Positions 7,881-16,508 of a DNA stretch of 64,000 nucleotides are shown in pieces. Position 1 is the stretch's first letter; each line of letters begins with the position of its first letter. Source of the stretch: Rhodobacteraceae bacterium EhC02 (GTDB lineage: Bacteria; Pseudomonadota; Alphaproteobacteria; Rhodobacterales; Rhodobacteraceae); the NCBI GenBank assembly GCA_001650895.1, contig LXYH01000008.1:1-64000 (forward strand), given 5' to 3'. Made by a program: the position numbers and the translations under genes. The notes beneath the pieces were generated by a model that had not been told where the DNA came from, searched no databases, and worked only from the letters and a program-made list of their open reading frames with translations.

Positions 7881-8117
7881 CGACCACAACCCCGCCCCGT
7901 AATGTCGCGGGGCGCCGAAGGATCCATCCCCCAAGACGGAGGTCTTCCACCATGAGCCTGCCCGGGAGGCTGGCGATTGAGCAACTCAGCGGGACAACAG
8001 GCTCCTGACGTTGGGGCACCATCCCCCGCTCGCCATTCCCTTCCTTGGCCCGAATTCTGTCTTCGAGATCAACCCGCGAGGGGTCGGACTACGGGCAAGC
8101 CCGTGCCGCCGGGCGGA

Positions 8118-8147
8118 TTCGGCCCCGCTTGAAGAGGGGGGGCCGAA
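8118..8147. repeat. Inverted repeat in the 7836-8236 intergenic region
   Basis: TTCGGCCCC (8118-8126) pairs perfectly with GGGGCCGAA (8139-8147). The left arm and spacer (TTCGGCCCCG, then AAGAGGGGG) recur at 27287-27307 ahead of the DUF2493 gene. The whole 400-bp gap has no convincing gene and is dominated by GC-rich hairpins. Confidence 0.45.
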
Positions 8148-8186
8148 CGCACCCGGTGATGTCAGCCAGTCTTTGGGCCTGCGGGG

Positions 8187-8227
8187 TCCTGTCGCGCGGG
8201 GGATGGTCCCCCGCCTCCAAGACAGGA
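8187..8227 (+). promoter_or_regulatory. Structured leader, copy 1
   Basis: Nested hairpin just before a small gene. The outer stem TCCTGTC (8187-8193) pairs with GACAGGA (8221-8227); the inner stem GCGGGGGA (8196-8203) pairs with TCCCCCGC (8207-8214). A related arrangement, GGTCTTGTCG...GGTCCC...AAGACAGGA, precedes ssb (13351-13381), and a shorter one precedes 27397. Confidence 0.5.
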
Positions 8228-8236
8228 GCCAAACAG

Positions 8237-8401
8237 ATGTCCCGCAAAGATGCACACGCCTTCGCTACCTCCCTCGCAGCAACGCTCATGGTTTCGATCG
8301 TCGTCTTCCAGGCAGGGGATGGAACTTTCGGCGCCGTCCCCGCCGATGAAATCGACGGTGACGAGGTCGCTCTCGTGGCCGAGATCGACCCGTGGGGATA
8401 A
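8237..8401 (+). CDS. Small possible membrane protein
   Basis: 54 residues starting MSRKDAHAFATSLAATLM. Residues about 8-26 form a moderately hydrophobic helix and the rest is acidic (DEIDGDEVALVAEIDPWG), so it could be a small membrane or exported protein. AGGA lies at a workable distance before the ATG at 8237, and the gene has a structured leader like that of ssb, which supports it being real. No family is recognised. The longer reading frame extending back to 8045 crosses the hairpins and is unlikely to be translated. Confidence 0.45.
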   Translation: MSRKDAHAFATSLAATLMVSIVVFQAGDGTFGAVPADEIDGDEVALVAEIDPWG

Positions 8402-8775
8402 CCCCCACGGTGTCAAAAAAGGCTCACGCGGAGGCGCAGACGCGCCTCCTGCCGCAGTGCCGCCCTCGCGCGCGCTACCGGCGAGGCCTCCGCACAGCGG
8501 ACCGTTGATGGTGCATCGCCAGACGGCCCGAGGCCGCGGATGCGCCAGTCGCAATGCGACCGCCACAAGGTCAAGATGATGGACGTGTTCGGCCCTTTCC
8601 GACATTGGATCCGAGATCAGTATGCTGCATTGCAGCGCGCCGAAGCGGCCATTCGTATAGAACATATATGAGCGGAGGGTGGCATCAAATCCAGTGGTGG
8701 CACGAGAGCGAGATCCACAGTACACGTTGAGATTGAGAGCCTGATGGCCCTACAATTTAATTTTTTGGATTGCCC
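8402..8775. other. Intergenic region, boundary of an AT-rich insert
   Basis: 374 bp without a supportable gene. The first 170 bp are GC-rich like the backbone; composition then falls, and the last 20 bp before gajA are almost pure A/T. I read this as the left border of the segment that brought in the Gabija-type genes. No flanking direct repeat or integrase gene was found by eye. Confidence 0.4.
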
Positions 8776-10563
8776 ATGCACATTTCGAGAGTTCAAATTC
8801 GCAATTTCCGTAATTTCAAGAGCATTGATGTTCCGATGTCAAAAAACTCGGTGCTGATTGGAGAAAACCGCGCTGGCAAGAGCAACTTCATACATGCTTT
8901 GAGGCTTGTTCTGGACACATCCCTCCCTGATCGATCGCGTAGCCTCAAAATTTCAGACTTTTGGGACGGCATCGAAGATCCCTTTGCCGAAGGTGGCAGC
9001 TCGATCGAAATCGACGTCGATTTTGTAGGGTTCGAAGCCAACCCAGCCACACATGCATTGCTTGCCGATTTTCGGATCGCTGACGACCATACAGTTGCGC
9101 GAATTAGTTATCGGTTCCGGCCTGACTGCGAGGGTGAGCCTTCTAGCGAAGCAGATTTTGACTACATTATTTTTGGGGGCGGCGACGAAACCCGATCAGT
9201 ACCTTCAAAGACGCGTAAAAGGCTCGTTCTTGATGTACTACATGCACTTCGGGATGCTGAGTCAGATCTAGCGAATTGGAGGAAATCTCCGCTCAGGCCG
9301 TTAGTTGAAGATGCCTTTTCAAGGATTCCCGATAGTGACCTTGTAAGCGTTTCCAGCGCGATTGAAGGTGCTGGAAACGCTCTGCTTCAGCTAGGTGAGA
9401 TTACTACACTTGAGGCAACTTTGCGTGGAAAACTGCATGCGATTGGTGGCCCGCGCAATGACATTGATGCGAAGTTCGGCATTTTGTCTACGGACCCGTC
9501 ACGACTAGCTAGCATTCTGAAATTGTTCATCGATGGTGGCTCAAGGGAAATCGGAGATGCGAGCCTTGGATCCGCTAACCTTGCGCTCCTTACCCTTCAG
9601 CTGGCTGAGTATGAATGGAAACGGGCGCAGAACGAGCAGGATTTTACGATCATTGCTATCGAAGAACCCGAAGCGCATCTCCATCCTCAACTACAACGCA
9701 AGGTGTTCAGCACCTTGTTTCAAGAAAATCTGGAGGCCCCTCAAAGCCTCATTGTTAGTACACATTCTCCAAATATTGCTAGTGTCACGCCGTTCAATCA
9801 AATTGTTCTGCTACGTAATTGTGGAGAAGACGGGTCCATTGCTTTTTCATTGGCAAATTTGAATCTGGCCGCACACGAAATGGCTGACCTACAAGGTTAT
9901 CTCACAACAACACGAGCCGAAATTTTCTTTTCAAGTGGCATCATCTTCGTGGAAGGTCCATCTGAAGAAGCACTAATTCCAGCATTTTCTGCTACGTTGG
10001 GCCATGACTTAGACGCTTTAGGTATCACGGTTTGCAGCGTTGATGGCGTCGACTTCGGGCCTTATCTTAAGCTGGCCACAATGCTTGGTTTGCCATGCAG
10101 CGTTATTACTGATTGGGACCCAATCGCTGGAGGAACACCTCTTGGATGGGCGCGCGCTAAAAAGTTATTGCTCTCAAAACGCGATATCCAAGGCGCTGCT
10201 GCTGTCACACCAGCGCAGTTAAGCCGCCTTGATACCGAAGAAGGTACCCTTCGCGCAGCTGCGCGAAAGTACAATATCTATTTGAACAGTAGCACATTGG
10301 AAATCGAGCTATCGCAAGACCCAGATCTTGCTGATGTGCTTTTGTCGATCCTGTCTGAGCAAACTTCTTTCGGTCCAGTTTTGAAAAGTCGAATTGCAAG
10401 ATATCAAGCAGATCATGCTGAAATCGTGCCAGAAAAACTGATGTTGATGATTGGATATGTAGGCAAAGGTCGCTTCTCTCGTGAACTCGAAAAGAGGATT
10501 GTAGGCATTGCGCCACCTGAGTACATAAAACACGCAATTGAACACGTGGTTGCAAAAGCCTGA
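8776..10563 (+). CDS. gajA: GajA-like OLD-family ATPase-TOPRIM endonuclease (Gabija)
   Basis: 595-residue protein from the ATG at 8776. The N-terminal ABC-type ATPase has Walker A GENRAGKSN (residues 29-37), a signature-like SLGSANL near 264, Walker B IAIEEPEAHLHP near 294 and the switch motif STHSP near 328. A C-terminal TOPRIM domain begins at FVEGPSEEALIPAF (glutamate near 393) with the DxD-type ITDWD near 446. This is the layout of OLD nucleases and of GajA, the DNA-nicking subunit of Gabija. The stop overlaps the start of the helicase gene by one base, so the two are translationally coupled. The region is visibly AT-richer than the backbone, which suggests transfer. The catalytic pocket looks intact. 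Confidence 0.88.
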   Translation: MHISRVQIRNFRNFKSIDVPMSKNSVLIGENRAGKSNFIHALRLVLDTSLPDRSRSLKISDFWDGIEDPFAEGGSSIEIDVDFVGFEANPATHALLADFRIADDHTVARISYRFRPDCEGEPSSEADFDYIIFGGGDETRSVPSKTRKRLVLDVLHALRDAESDLANWRKSPLRPLVEDAFSRIPDSDLVSVSSAIEGAGNALLQLGEITTLEATLRGKLHAIGGPRNDIDAKFGILSTDPSRLASILKLFIDGGSREIGDASLGSANLALLTLQLAEYEWKRAQNEQDFTIIAIEEPEAHLHPQLQRKVFSTLFQENLEAPQSLIVSTHSPNIASVTPFNQIVLLRNCGEDGSIAFSLANLNLAAHEMADLQGYLTTTRAEIFFSSGIIFVEGPSEEALIPAFSATLGHDLDALGITVCSVDGVDFGPYLKLATMLGLPCSVITDWDPIAGGTPLGWARAKKLLLSKRDIQGAAAVTPAQLSRLDTEEGTLRAAARKYNIYLNSSTLEIELSQDPDLADVLLSILSEQTSFGPVLKSRIARYQADHAEIVPEKLMLMIGYVGKGRFSRELEKRIVGIAPPEYIKHAIEHVVAKA

Positions 10564-12347
10564 TGTCCGGCACGAGGGCTCTTAAGGCCGCTATTGGATC
10601 GTTGTCTCAGAATCCAGAACAGTTGTTGGCGGTAAATGTTACAGACCACTGTGTTGTTCTTGCTGGGCCGGGAAGTGGAAAAACCAAGACGCTCACAACG
10701 GCTATGGTAAGAACGCTGCTGGAGGACGTACCTGAGCCAAGAGGTGTTGCTTGCATAACATACAATAACGAATGCGCCTTCGAACTCGAAAAGCGACTTT
10801 CGGCATTAGGTTTAGAACGCGGCACCAGAGCATTTATTGGAACTGTCCATGGCTTTGCGTTAAGTCAAATAATCCTACCATTTGCTCGCTGCGTTTTCCC
10901 CGACTGGCCGTCTGATATTAGCGTGATCTCAGAGGCAGATAGAAAAGACGTTGTTGCTCAGGCCTATGCTTCCGTTGGCGGTGTTGGCGATCCGCAAAAT
11001 CGATGGAAGTTTGCTGAAACGAAGAGAAAATCGGAGATTGATAGATCAGTTCCTGCATGGCGAGACACAAATCCAGAGCTCGCTGACTTTGTCGAAGCCT
11101 ACGAAGGAATACTTAAAGCCCGCAAACAAATTGACTTCGATGGCATGCCGTTGCTTGCCTACGATATGGTGTCGAGATTTCCTTGGATTTCCGAAGCGCT
11201 GAAAGCAAAGTACCCTGTCCTGTTTGTCGACGAATACCAAGACTTAGGGTATGCACTGCATGAATTGGTACTGAAACTCTGCTTTGAAAGCGGTATTAGG
11301 CTCTTCGCCGTCGGCGATATCGACCAATCCATCTACGGGTTTGCAGGGGCGGAACCCTCATTGCTCGAAGGCTTGTCTGCCCGAGCTGATGTTCAGACCA
11401 TACGCCTTCGCTTCAACTACAGGTGTGGCACGGACATCATAGATGCCTCGATGGCAGCTTTGGGTGCGGAGCGAGGATATGTTGGGCCAGACAATGCTGG
11501 AAAGGGCGCGATCAGGTTTCATCAAGTTGATGGAGACGACAATGCTCAAGCGAAGTATGTACTGGAATCTATCCTACCTGATCTTCAATCGAGGGGGTAT
11601 AAGCTTGGTGAAATTGGTGTCCTCTACCGCTGGGCAAAACACAGTGACAACCTTGTTTCGATTGCCGAAGCCCAAGGGATCCCTGTGGTTCGGGCTGACA
11701 ACAAAGCCCTGATAAAGAGAAATTCGCCGGTTTCGAGGTTTGTAGAAAGATGCGCTCAATGGGTTGTCGGAGGTTGGAAAAATGCTGATCCAAGATTCCA
11801 ACGGCTTTGCTATGATGCCAGTTCTTTGGTGTACGGCGGGACCGCCTCGGATGACGAGAAGCGCCAAATGGAACATGAGCTCATTACCTTCCTTACCCCT
11901 ATGGACGGGGCGGCCTCGACCCACTCTTGGCTGCTCGACTTCAAGCGCGATATTTTATCGCCTTGGTTTGCTCGAAAGCGCACAATATCGGAACACTGGG
12001 ATAATTTAGACGAAATGATTGGGAGGACAGACCCCGCCAAGAAAGGCGGCGCAGATCTCAAAATGGCTCAGTTTTGTGGAGACTCTTCCGGAACTGGTGC
12101 TATTAACCTGAGCACTTTTCACAGTTCAAAAGGTCGAGAGTTTCGCGCTGTCATCCTGCTCGGGATGAACAAAGACGTAATACCAAATTGGCGAAGCAAC
12201 AACGATCCGAATAAGATGAACGCTGAAAGGCGGGAATTCTATGTCGCCGTGACCCGCGCAGAGCAAGAGCTACATGTTGTATTTCAGAAAGGGCATTATT
12301 CAGTTTTTGTCCGCGAGCTTTACGATCGAACGCAACAAAATAAATAG
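10563..12347 (+). CDS. gajB: GajB-like UvrD/Rep superfamily 1 helicase (Gabija)
   Basis: 594-residue SF1A helicase. Motifs in order: Walker A AGPGSGKTKTL (residues 34-44), Walker B FVDEYQDL near 220, motif III VGDIDQSIYGFAGAEP near 245, RLRFNYR near 280, motif V STFHSSKGREFRAVILLG near 520 and motif VI REFYVAVTRAEQELHVV near 565. In Gabija the helicase partner senses DNA ends or nucleotide depletion and works with GajA in one complex. The pairing with an OLD nuclease, the ATGA-type overlap and the shared low GC make a Gabija assignment strong. It is longer than the founding GajB of about 490 residues. An alternative is a generic OLD-UvrD pair outside Gabija. Confidence 0.87.
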   Translation: MSGTRALKAAIGSLSQNPEQLLAVNVTDHCVVLAGPGSGKTKTLTTAMVRTLLEDVPEPRGVACITYNNECAFELEKRLSALGLERGTRAFIGTVHGFALSQIILPFARCVFPDWPSDISVISEADRKDVVAQAYASVGGVGDPQNRWKFAETKRKSEIDRSVPAWRDTNPELADFVEAYEGILKARKQIDFDGMPLLAYDMVSRFPWISEALKAKYPVLFVDEYQDLGYALHELVLKLCFESGIRLFAVGDIDQSIYGFAGAEPSLLEGLSARADVQTIRLRFNYRCGTDIIDASMAALGAERGYVGPDNAGKGAIRFHQVDGDDNAQAKYVLESILPDLQSRGYKLGEIGVLYRWAKHSDNLVSIAEAQGIPVVRADNKALIKRNSPVSRFVERCAQWVVGGWKNADPRFQRLCYDASSLVYGGTASDDEKRQMEHELITFLTPMDGAASTHSWLLDFKRDILSPWFARKRTISEHWDNLDEMIGRTDPAKKGGADLKMAQFCGDSSGTGAINLSTFHSSKGREFRAVILLGMNKDVIPNWRSNNDPNKMNAERREFYVAVTRAEQELHVVFQKGHYSVFVRELYDRTQQNK

Positions 12348-12395
12348 CCCGGTCTAGCATAGGGGCGGTCCACCAATTTGACCTCAGAGGCTGAA

Positions 12396-12428
12396 TTTCG
12401 CGGTCCATTTTCAAAAAATACCGCGAAA
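12396..12428. repeat. Inverted repeat downstream of gajB
   Basis: TTTCGCGGT (12396-12404) and ACCGCGAAA (12420-12428) are perfect 9-bp arms around a 15-base AT-rich spacer. It lies 48 bp after the gajB stop and may end the gajAB transcript or be an operator. The rest of the 302-bp gap (12348-12649) shows no gene. Confidence 0.45.
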
Positions 12429-12649
12429 CACACACATTTTGGGATGTCGGCTTTTAGTCTCGCTCCATGCACTGCATGCGACGCAGCGAATGTCCGCAAT
12501 CCGCACTTTGTGACGGTCGCTCGGAGGTGGGCAGGGTTCACACTGACCGTCCAAGTGAGGCCGCTCCTGTCCTATTCGGCGCCAGGCCCGAATGACCGGT
12601 TCAGGGAACGCGCGGCTTCGGGTTCTTTAGCCGCAGGGTTGGTAATCTA

Positions 12650-12970
12650 TCAGCGGATTTCCATATCACCGGGAGTTGTGCCAGCGGTTAGCGCGTCCAC
12701 GAACCACTGCGGTTTGCGGCCCCGGCCGGACCAGGTGAGCGCCGGGTTCTCAGGGTGCCAGTATTTCGGCGGGGCGGGCGCACGCGTGGTTTTCATCTCA
12801 GCACCTACTAGTTCGGCCAGCGAATAGCCCAAATCCCGGGCGAAGGCTTCCACCTTGGCGCGGGCTTCCGCCTTCTGCCGATCCTCAAAGGTGGAGATCG
12901 CCTTGGCGACGTCCTTCTGCATTTTCTTCAGCTCGCTGAGTGACAGTGCCTCGAGATCGAAATCAGCCAT
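12650..12970 (-). CDS. H-NS/HvrA-family nucleoid protein
   Basis: 106-residue DNA-binding protein. Residues about 8-45 form the oligomerising coiled coil (LSLSELKKMQKDVAKAISTFEDRQKAEARAKV, shown in part). The C-terminus has the DNA-binding core of H-NS-type proteins, NPALTWSGRGRKPQWF, close to the HvrA/MucR-era alphaproteobacterial form with the GRGRKP hook. Such proteins bind AT-rich DNA and silence transferred genes; plasmid copies often act as stealth factors. Its place beside the AT-rich Gabija segment fits that role, but the target is inferred. An ACGAGG ribosome-binding site precedes the ATG at 12970. It is divergent from ssb. Confidence 0.85.
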   Translation of the reverse strand: MADFDLEALSLSELKKMQKDVAKAISTFEDRQKAEARAKVEAFARDLGYSLAELVGAEMKTTRAPAPPKYWHPENPALTWSGRGRKPQWFVDALTAGTTPGDMEIR

Positions 12971-13397
12971 TAGTACCTCGTGTCTTTAATGTTCCGTTAT
13001 TGATAGCCCGTCGCGTCATGGCCCCGCAACTCCTGGCAGGCAAGGGCAGGGGTGGCGATAGTGGATGATCGTCATTTTCGCCGTCCGTGGGGTGCTGGGC
13101 TTGGGTTCAGGCAGTCCCGATGGGCAGGGTGACAGGGTCTGGCATGGGCTCCCGGTGCCTCTCTGGCTTCTGGGCCGTCCCTTCGACTGACAATCCCCTA
13201 ATCCCGTTCGGTCTCCTGCGCGCAACCCCGCGTCAGTCCGGGCCGTGTTGGCCGCCTTTGGCGTCCTGCCCGCTCCACCCCGGTCCTCTGGGGGTTTCCG
13301 GTGTCCGTTCCGTCCACCGTGCACGCGTCACCCGACGGGCTTTTCCAGGGTCTTGTCGAAGGGACGGTCCCGAAGACAGGACACACAGGAGCTTATC
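12971..13397. other. Divergent intergenic region between hns-like gene and ssb
   Basis: 427 bp that must hold promoters for both neighbours. I see no gene: frames here are out of keeping with protein composition. The part next to ssb (13351-13381) is a structured leader described separately. No clear consensus promoter could be picked by eye in this GC-rich stretch. Confidence 0.4.
13351..13381 (+). promoter_or_regulatory. Structured leader, copy 2 (ssb leader)
   Basis: TCTTGTC (13351-13357) pairs with GACAGGA (13375-13381, one G-U), and GGGA pairs with TCCC around CGG inside it. The wording matches the leader at 8187-8227 at the outer stem and the apical GGA-N-GGTCCC. The ssb ribosome-binding site (AGGAG) follows 6 bp later, so the fold could influence translation. 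Confidence 0.5.
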
Positions 13398-13802
13398 ATG
13401 CAGAACATCGTCATCCTCGCCGGCAACATCGGTCAGACCCCCGAAGCCCGCACCACCCAGAGCGGCACAAAGATCACCAACTTCAGCCTCGCCACCTCCC
13501 GCCCCCGCCTCTCGGAAGGTCGCGTCCTGCGCGACGAGAACGGCTACCGGGTCACGGACACCGAATGGCACCGCATCACCTGCTTCAACGGTCTCGGCAA
13601 GACGGTCGCGGAGCATTGCGAAAAGGGCATGAAGGTCCTCGTCCATGGCCGCATCCACTACACCAAGTGGACCGACAGCATGGGCAATGACCGCTACGGC
13701 TGCGAGATCATCGCCGAGAAGGTCGACTTCCTGAGCCGCCCGAAGGCAACCGAGAATGAAAACCCCGAGCTGGTCGACCGCGATGACGAGATCCCGTTCT
13801 GA
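13398..13802 (+). CDS. ssb: Single-stranded DNA-binding protein
   Basis: 134-residue SSB. The OB fold covers residues 1-110 (NIVILAGNIGQTPEARTTQSGTKI, WHRITCFNGLGKTVAEHCEKGMKVLVHGRI, each a familiar SSB segment). A short linker leads to the acidic C-terminal tip DRDDEIPF, which recruits partner proteins. AGGAG sits 7 bp before the ATG at 13398. Plasmid SSBs protect the incoming single strand after conjugation and support replication; this one is shorter in its linker than chromosomal SSBs. The assignment is secure, and only the plasmid-specific role is inferred. Confidence 0.95.
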   Translation: MQNIVILAGNIGQTPEARTTQSGTKITNFSLATSRPRLSEGRVLRDENGYRVTDTEWHRITCFNGLGKTVAEHCEKGMKVLVHGRIHYTKWTDSMGNDRYGCEIIAEKVDFLSRPKATENENPELVDRDDEIPF

Positions 13803-13919
13803 AGAGAACGGGGTCTCCCCTCGGACCCGGCGGGGAAACCCTCCGGGTTCGCTGTGCTGCCATAAGGCAGCTTCGAGCCATTACTAGACATTGAAGCGTG
13901 TCAGTATACAGATTGACCG

Positions 13920-15101
13920 ATGTCGATGATCCAAGACCAAGATAAAATAGAGAGAACCGTCCTGCCAGCCGACCCCAGCTTTCGGGGGATCAGATGCGCG
14001 GACATCGATCTTCACATCGAGGACGCCCGGCAGCATGCACTCGCCAACACGAAGGACGAATTTCTCCTATCCTTGATGCAGCTTCTGGCACTCCCAGGGA
14101 ACGGGCATACACGCTTGATCCCGAATACGGCCATAACGGTCTTGCCGCTGAGGTTTGTGACGATCGGAACTGCCGTGCGCTTGCTCGACGCCTCGCCCGG
14201 TTTCGCCGGGGGGATCGGTGGCGAACTGATATCCATTAATGGTGTTCCCATCGGCGAGATCGAAGTCGCCGCAGAGAAATTTCTGGCGGGAACGAGACAG
14301 CGAAAACGCGTCATCGGGCCAATCCTCTTCGCTTGGCCGAGCGCATTGCGCCGCTTGGGCGTTTATTCCGGCGGCGGCACAATCGAATACCAGATCCGAA
14401 GTGAGACGGGGCAAATCAGCGAACTAGTCCCGGATATGGCAAACATGGTTCCCGGAACTGCGTTCTACCCTCGAAACGAGCACGGGAAAGTGGGCGCATC
14501 CTGGTCTCCGAAGTCCTTTCTGGAGGTCAAGGATTTTGGCCAACACGGGCTGTCATTGGTTCTTCCGAGCTTTTTCGATCCCGGTGAAACGTCGCTCTCA
14601 AAAGCGGTTTCCAAAGCGGCACAACTCGTTAAATCGCGGCCCGGCACCCGCCTTCTGGTCGACGTTCGAGGAAATACTGGCGGCAACTTTCTTCTGACCA
14701 TGCCCTTGATTGACGCGATCTCGGAGGGGGCAGAAGGCCGCCGAGTTGGCGTGCTTGTCGACAAGTTCACCTTCTCTGCCGCTATCGTCTTCGTCGCCAT
14801 CCTGAAGCACCGTCTCGGAGCGCGGCTTGAACTTGTCGGGGAAGAGATGGGGGACGGTCTGACGTTTTTTGCGGAAGGGGGAACTATCGACCTCCCGTCC
14901 AGCGGCGCGGTCGTCCGATACTCATCGGCCTTTCATGATTGGGCGGGAGGACGCACCGACGAGACCACTCCAAGCGAGATCGCGGAAGTGATGGTGCCGG
15001 TCGGAGCTCTGGAGTTGGACCGTGACTGGATCGCACATTCGGATGAAGCCGCAACGCTGGATCGGTTCTACCGGGAGGTTCTCGATAGCCTGAATACCTA
15101 G
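13920..15101 (+). CDS. S41-like peptidase-fold protein without signal peptide
   Basis: 393 residues. The central part contains a PDZ-like stretch (GGELISINGVPIGEIE, near 98-113). The C-terminal half shows S41/tail-specific protease features: LLVDVRGNTGGNF near residue 245 and FTFSAAIVF near 283, where Ser286 matches the usual nucleophile in TFSAAE. The glutamate that normally follows SAA is isoleucine here, so activity is doubtful or uses different residues. There is no signal peptide or membrane segment, unlike most S41 proteases, so the protein should be cytoplasmic. It lacks the leader motif of the backbone genes around it and is probably cargo. The role is unknown. Confidence 0.65.
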   Translation: MSMIQDQDKIERTVLPADPSFRGIRCADIDLHIEDARQHALANTKDEFLLSLMQLLALPGNGHTRLIPNTAITVLPLRFVTIGTAVRLLDASPGFAGGIGGELISINGVPIGEIEVAAEKFLAGTRQRKRVIGPILFAWPSALRRLGVYSGGGTIEYQIRSETGQISELVPDMANMVPGTAFYPRNEHGKVGASWSPKSFLEVKDFGQHGLSLVLPSFFDPGETSLSKAVSKAAQLVKSRPGTRLLVDVRGNTGGNFLLTMPLIDAISEGAEGRRVGVLVDKFTFSAAIVFVAILKHRLGARLELVGEEMGDGLTFFAEGGTIDLPSSGAVVRYSSAFHDWAGGRTDETTPSEIAEVMVPVGALELDRDWIAHSDEAATLDRFYREVLDSLNT

Positions 15102-15181
15102 ACGACAATCCAAACTGCTGCCTTTCGTGCCTCTATCGAAAGTTAGAGGAGGGCCGGTTTCGCGGTGACGGGTTGAGGGCT

Positions 15182-15207
15182 GGGAGAGTGGCTTCCGGCG
15201 CCTGTCA
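15182..15207 (+). promoter_or_regulatory. Repeated leader motif, copy B
   Basis: 25/26 identical to copy A at 5052-5077 and at the same distance (13 bp) from the ATG of its gene. GGTGACGGG lies just upstream, as in copy A. Confidence 0.6.
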
Positions 15208-15220
15208 CGGGAGATAGCCG

Positions 15221-16420
15221 ATGGGCGTTGTAGAAGTTCTGGATCCGGTCGCGCCGGCACGGACGGGTGGCTGGAAGGTGGATGTGAGCCGGGGTGAGCG
15301 GAACGGGCGGGTGTCGTCCGAATGGTTCAACCGGCCCGATGATGAGCGGTATCTCTCGCTCGACGATCTCTGGGCCAATGTGAAGGGCCGGTCCGAGCGC
15401 AGCCGCAGCCGCGTGGTGCAGACGGCGGACATCCGCGTCGAGGCCACGCGCGACAGCGCCGAGCGGCTTCACCTGGTTCTGCCGAAGGCGCATGAACCGG
15501 TTGCGCCCACGCACTGGGCCTTCGGCCAGCTTGCCAGCATCGTCGGTGCGCCGGCCTCCTACCTGCGGCAACTGCCCGCGCCTCTGGCGGGGATCAACCT
15601 GCAGTATGGCCTGACCAACCACCGTGCCGAGCAGGTGAAGACCTTCGAGACGGAAGACGGCCGCACCGAGTTGCGCGCGGTGACGGGCCCTGATTATGGC
15701 CGTATCCATGACCACGAGTTGGTCGAGGCGGTGCAGCGCATTGCGGGCAATGGCACGGGTGACACGCGCTGGAAGGTGCCGGGCGTGCTCGACTGGTCGA
15801 CCGGGGTCTACAACCCAGATGTCGAGATCAGCCGTGACACGACCACGCTTTATGCCTCGGACCGCGACGTCTTCCTGTTCCTCGTCGACGATCACAACCC
15901 GATCGCAGCGGGCAGGCTGCCGGATGGCTCCCCCGATCTCTACTTTCGGGGCTTCTACTGCTGGAACTCCGAGGTGGGTGCGAAGACCCTCGGCATGGCG
16001 AGCTTCTACCTGCGGGCGGTGTGCCAAAACCGCAACCTCTGGGGCGTCGAGGATTTTCAGGAGATCACCATCCGCCACTCGAAATATGCCGCTTCCCGTT
16101 TTGCCCATGAGGCGGCCCCGGCGCTGACGCGCTTCGCCAATTCCTCGCCGCAGGGCTTCGTGAACGGCATCAAGGCCGCGCGGCAGCAGATCGTGGCGCG
16201 GACCGATCAGGACCGGGATGACTTCCTGAGGAAGCGCGGCTTTTCCAAAGCCGAGTCCGGCAAGATCATCGAGAAAGTGCTGTTGGAAGAAGGCCGCCCT
16301 CCCGAAAGCATCTTCGACTTCGTGCAGGGGATCACGCGGCTTGCGCGCGACAAGACCCAGCAGGATGCCCGCCTCGACATGGAGGGACGGGCCAAGAAGC
16401 TCCTAGACCGGGTCGGCTGA
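15221..16420 (+). CDS. DUF932 domain protein
   Basis: 399 residues matching the DUF932 (phage/plasmid-related) family: HWAFGQLASIVGAPASYLRQLPAPL near 105-130, the region RAVTGPDYGRIHDHELVEAV near 150, and GFYCWNSEVGAKTLGMASFYLRAVCQNR near 246-275 are characteristic. The protein is soluble. The family is widespread on phages, plasmids and conjugative elements; its biochemical role is not established to my knowledge. The gene carries the shared leader motif and a GGGAGA ribosome-binding site, and ends 48 bp before a strong terminator, so it is its own transcription unit. Confidence 0.85.
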   Translation: MGVVEVLDPVAPARTGGWKVDVSRGERNGRVSSEWFNRPDDERYLSLDDLWANVKGRSERSRSRVVQTADIRVEATRDSAERLHLVLPKAHEPVAPTHWAFGQLASIVGAPASYLRQLPAPLAGINLQYGLTNHRAEQVKTFETEDGRTELRAVTGPDYGRIHDHELVEAVQRIAGNGTGDTRWKVPGVLDWSTGVYNPDVEISRDTTTLYASDRDVFLFLVDDHNPIAAGRLPDGSPDLYFRGFYCWNSEVGAKTLGMASFYLRAVCQNRNLWGVEDFQEITIRHSKYAASRFAHEAAPALTRFANSSPQGFVNGIKAARQQIVARTDQDRDDFLRKRGFSKAESGKIIEKVLLEEGRPPESIFDFVQGITRLARDKTQQDARLDMEGRAKKLLDRVG

Positions 16421-16468
16421 AGGAGCCCCTAGGCAGCGATCGCCCGACACTTGGGCGGCTGACCACGG

Positions 16469-16502
16469 GGCCGGAGGCTCTGGTGCCTCCGGCCTCTTTA
16501 TT
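16469..16502 (+). terminator. Intrinsic terminator after the DUF932 gene
   Basis: Perfect 10-bp stem GGCCGGAGGC / GCCTCCGGCC with a six-base loop (16469-16494), followed by TCTTTATT. A standard rho-independent terminator. Confidence 0.85.
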
Positions 16503-16508
16503 GCCAAA

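Noticed and set aside
12378-12827. Plus-strand 149-residue frame over the H-NS-type gene
   Set aside because: It is antisense to a clear H-NS/HvrA gene and has no coding character of its own.
15143-16108. Minus-strand 321-residue frame opposite the DUF932 gene
   Set aside because: High-GC shadow frame; the plus strand encodes a recognisable DUF932 protein with leader and terminator.
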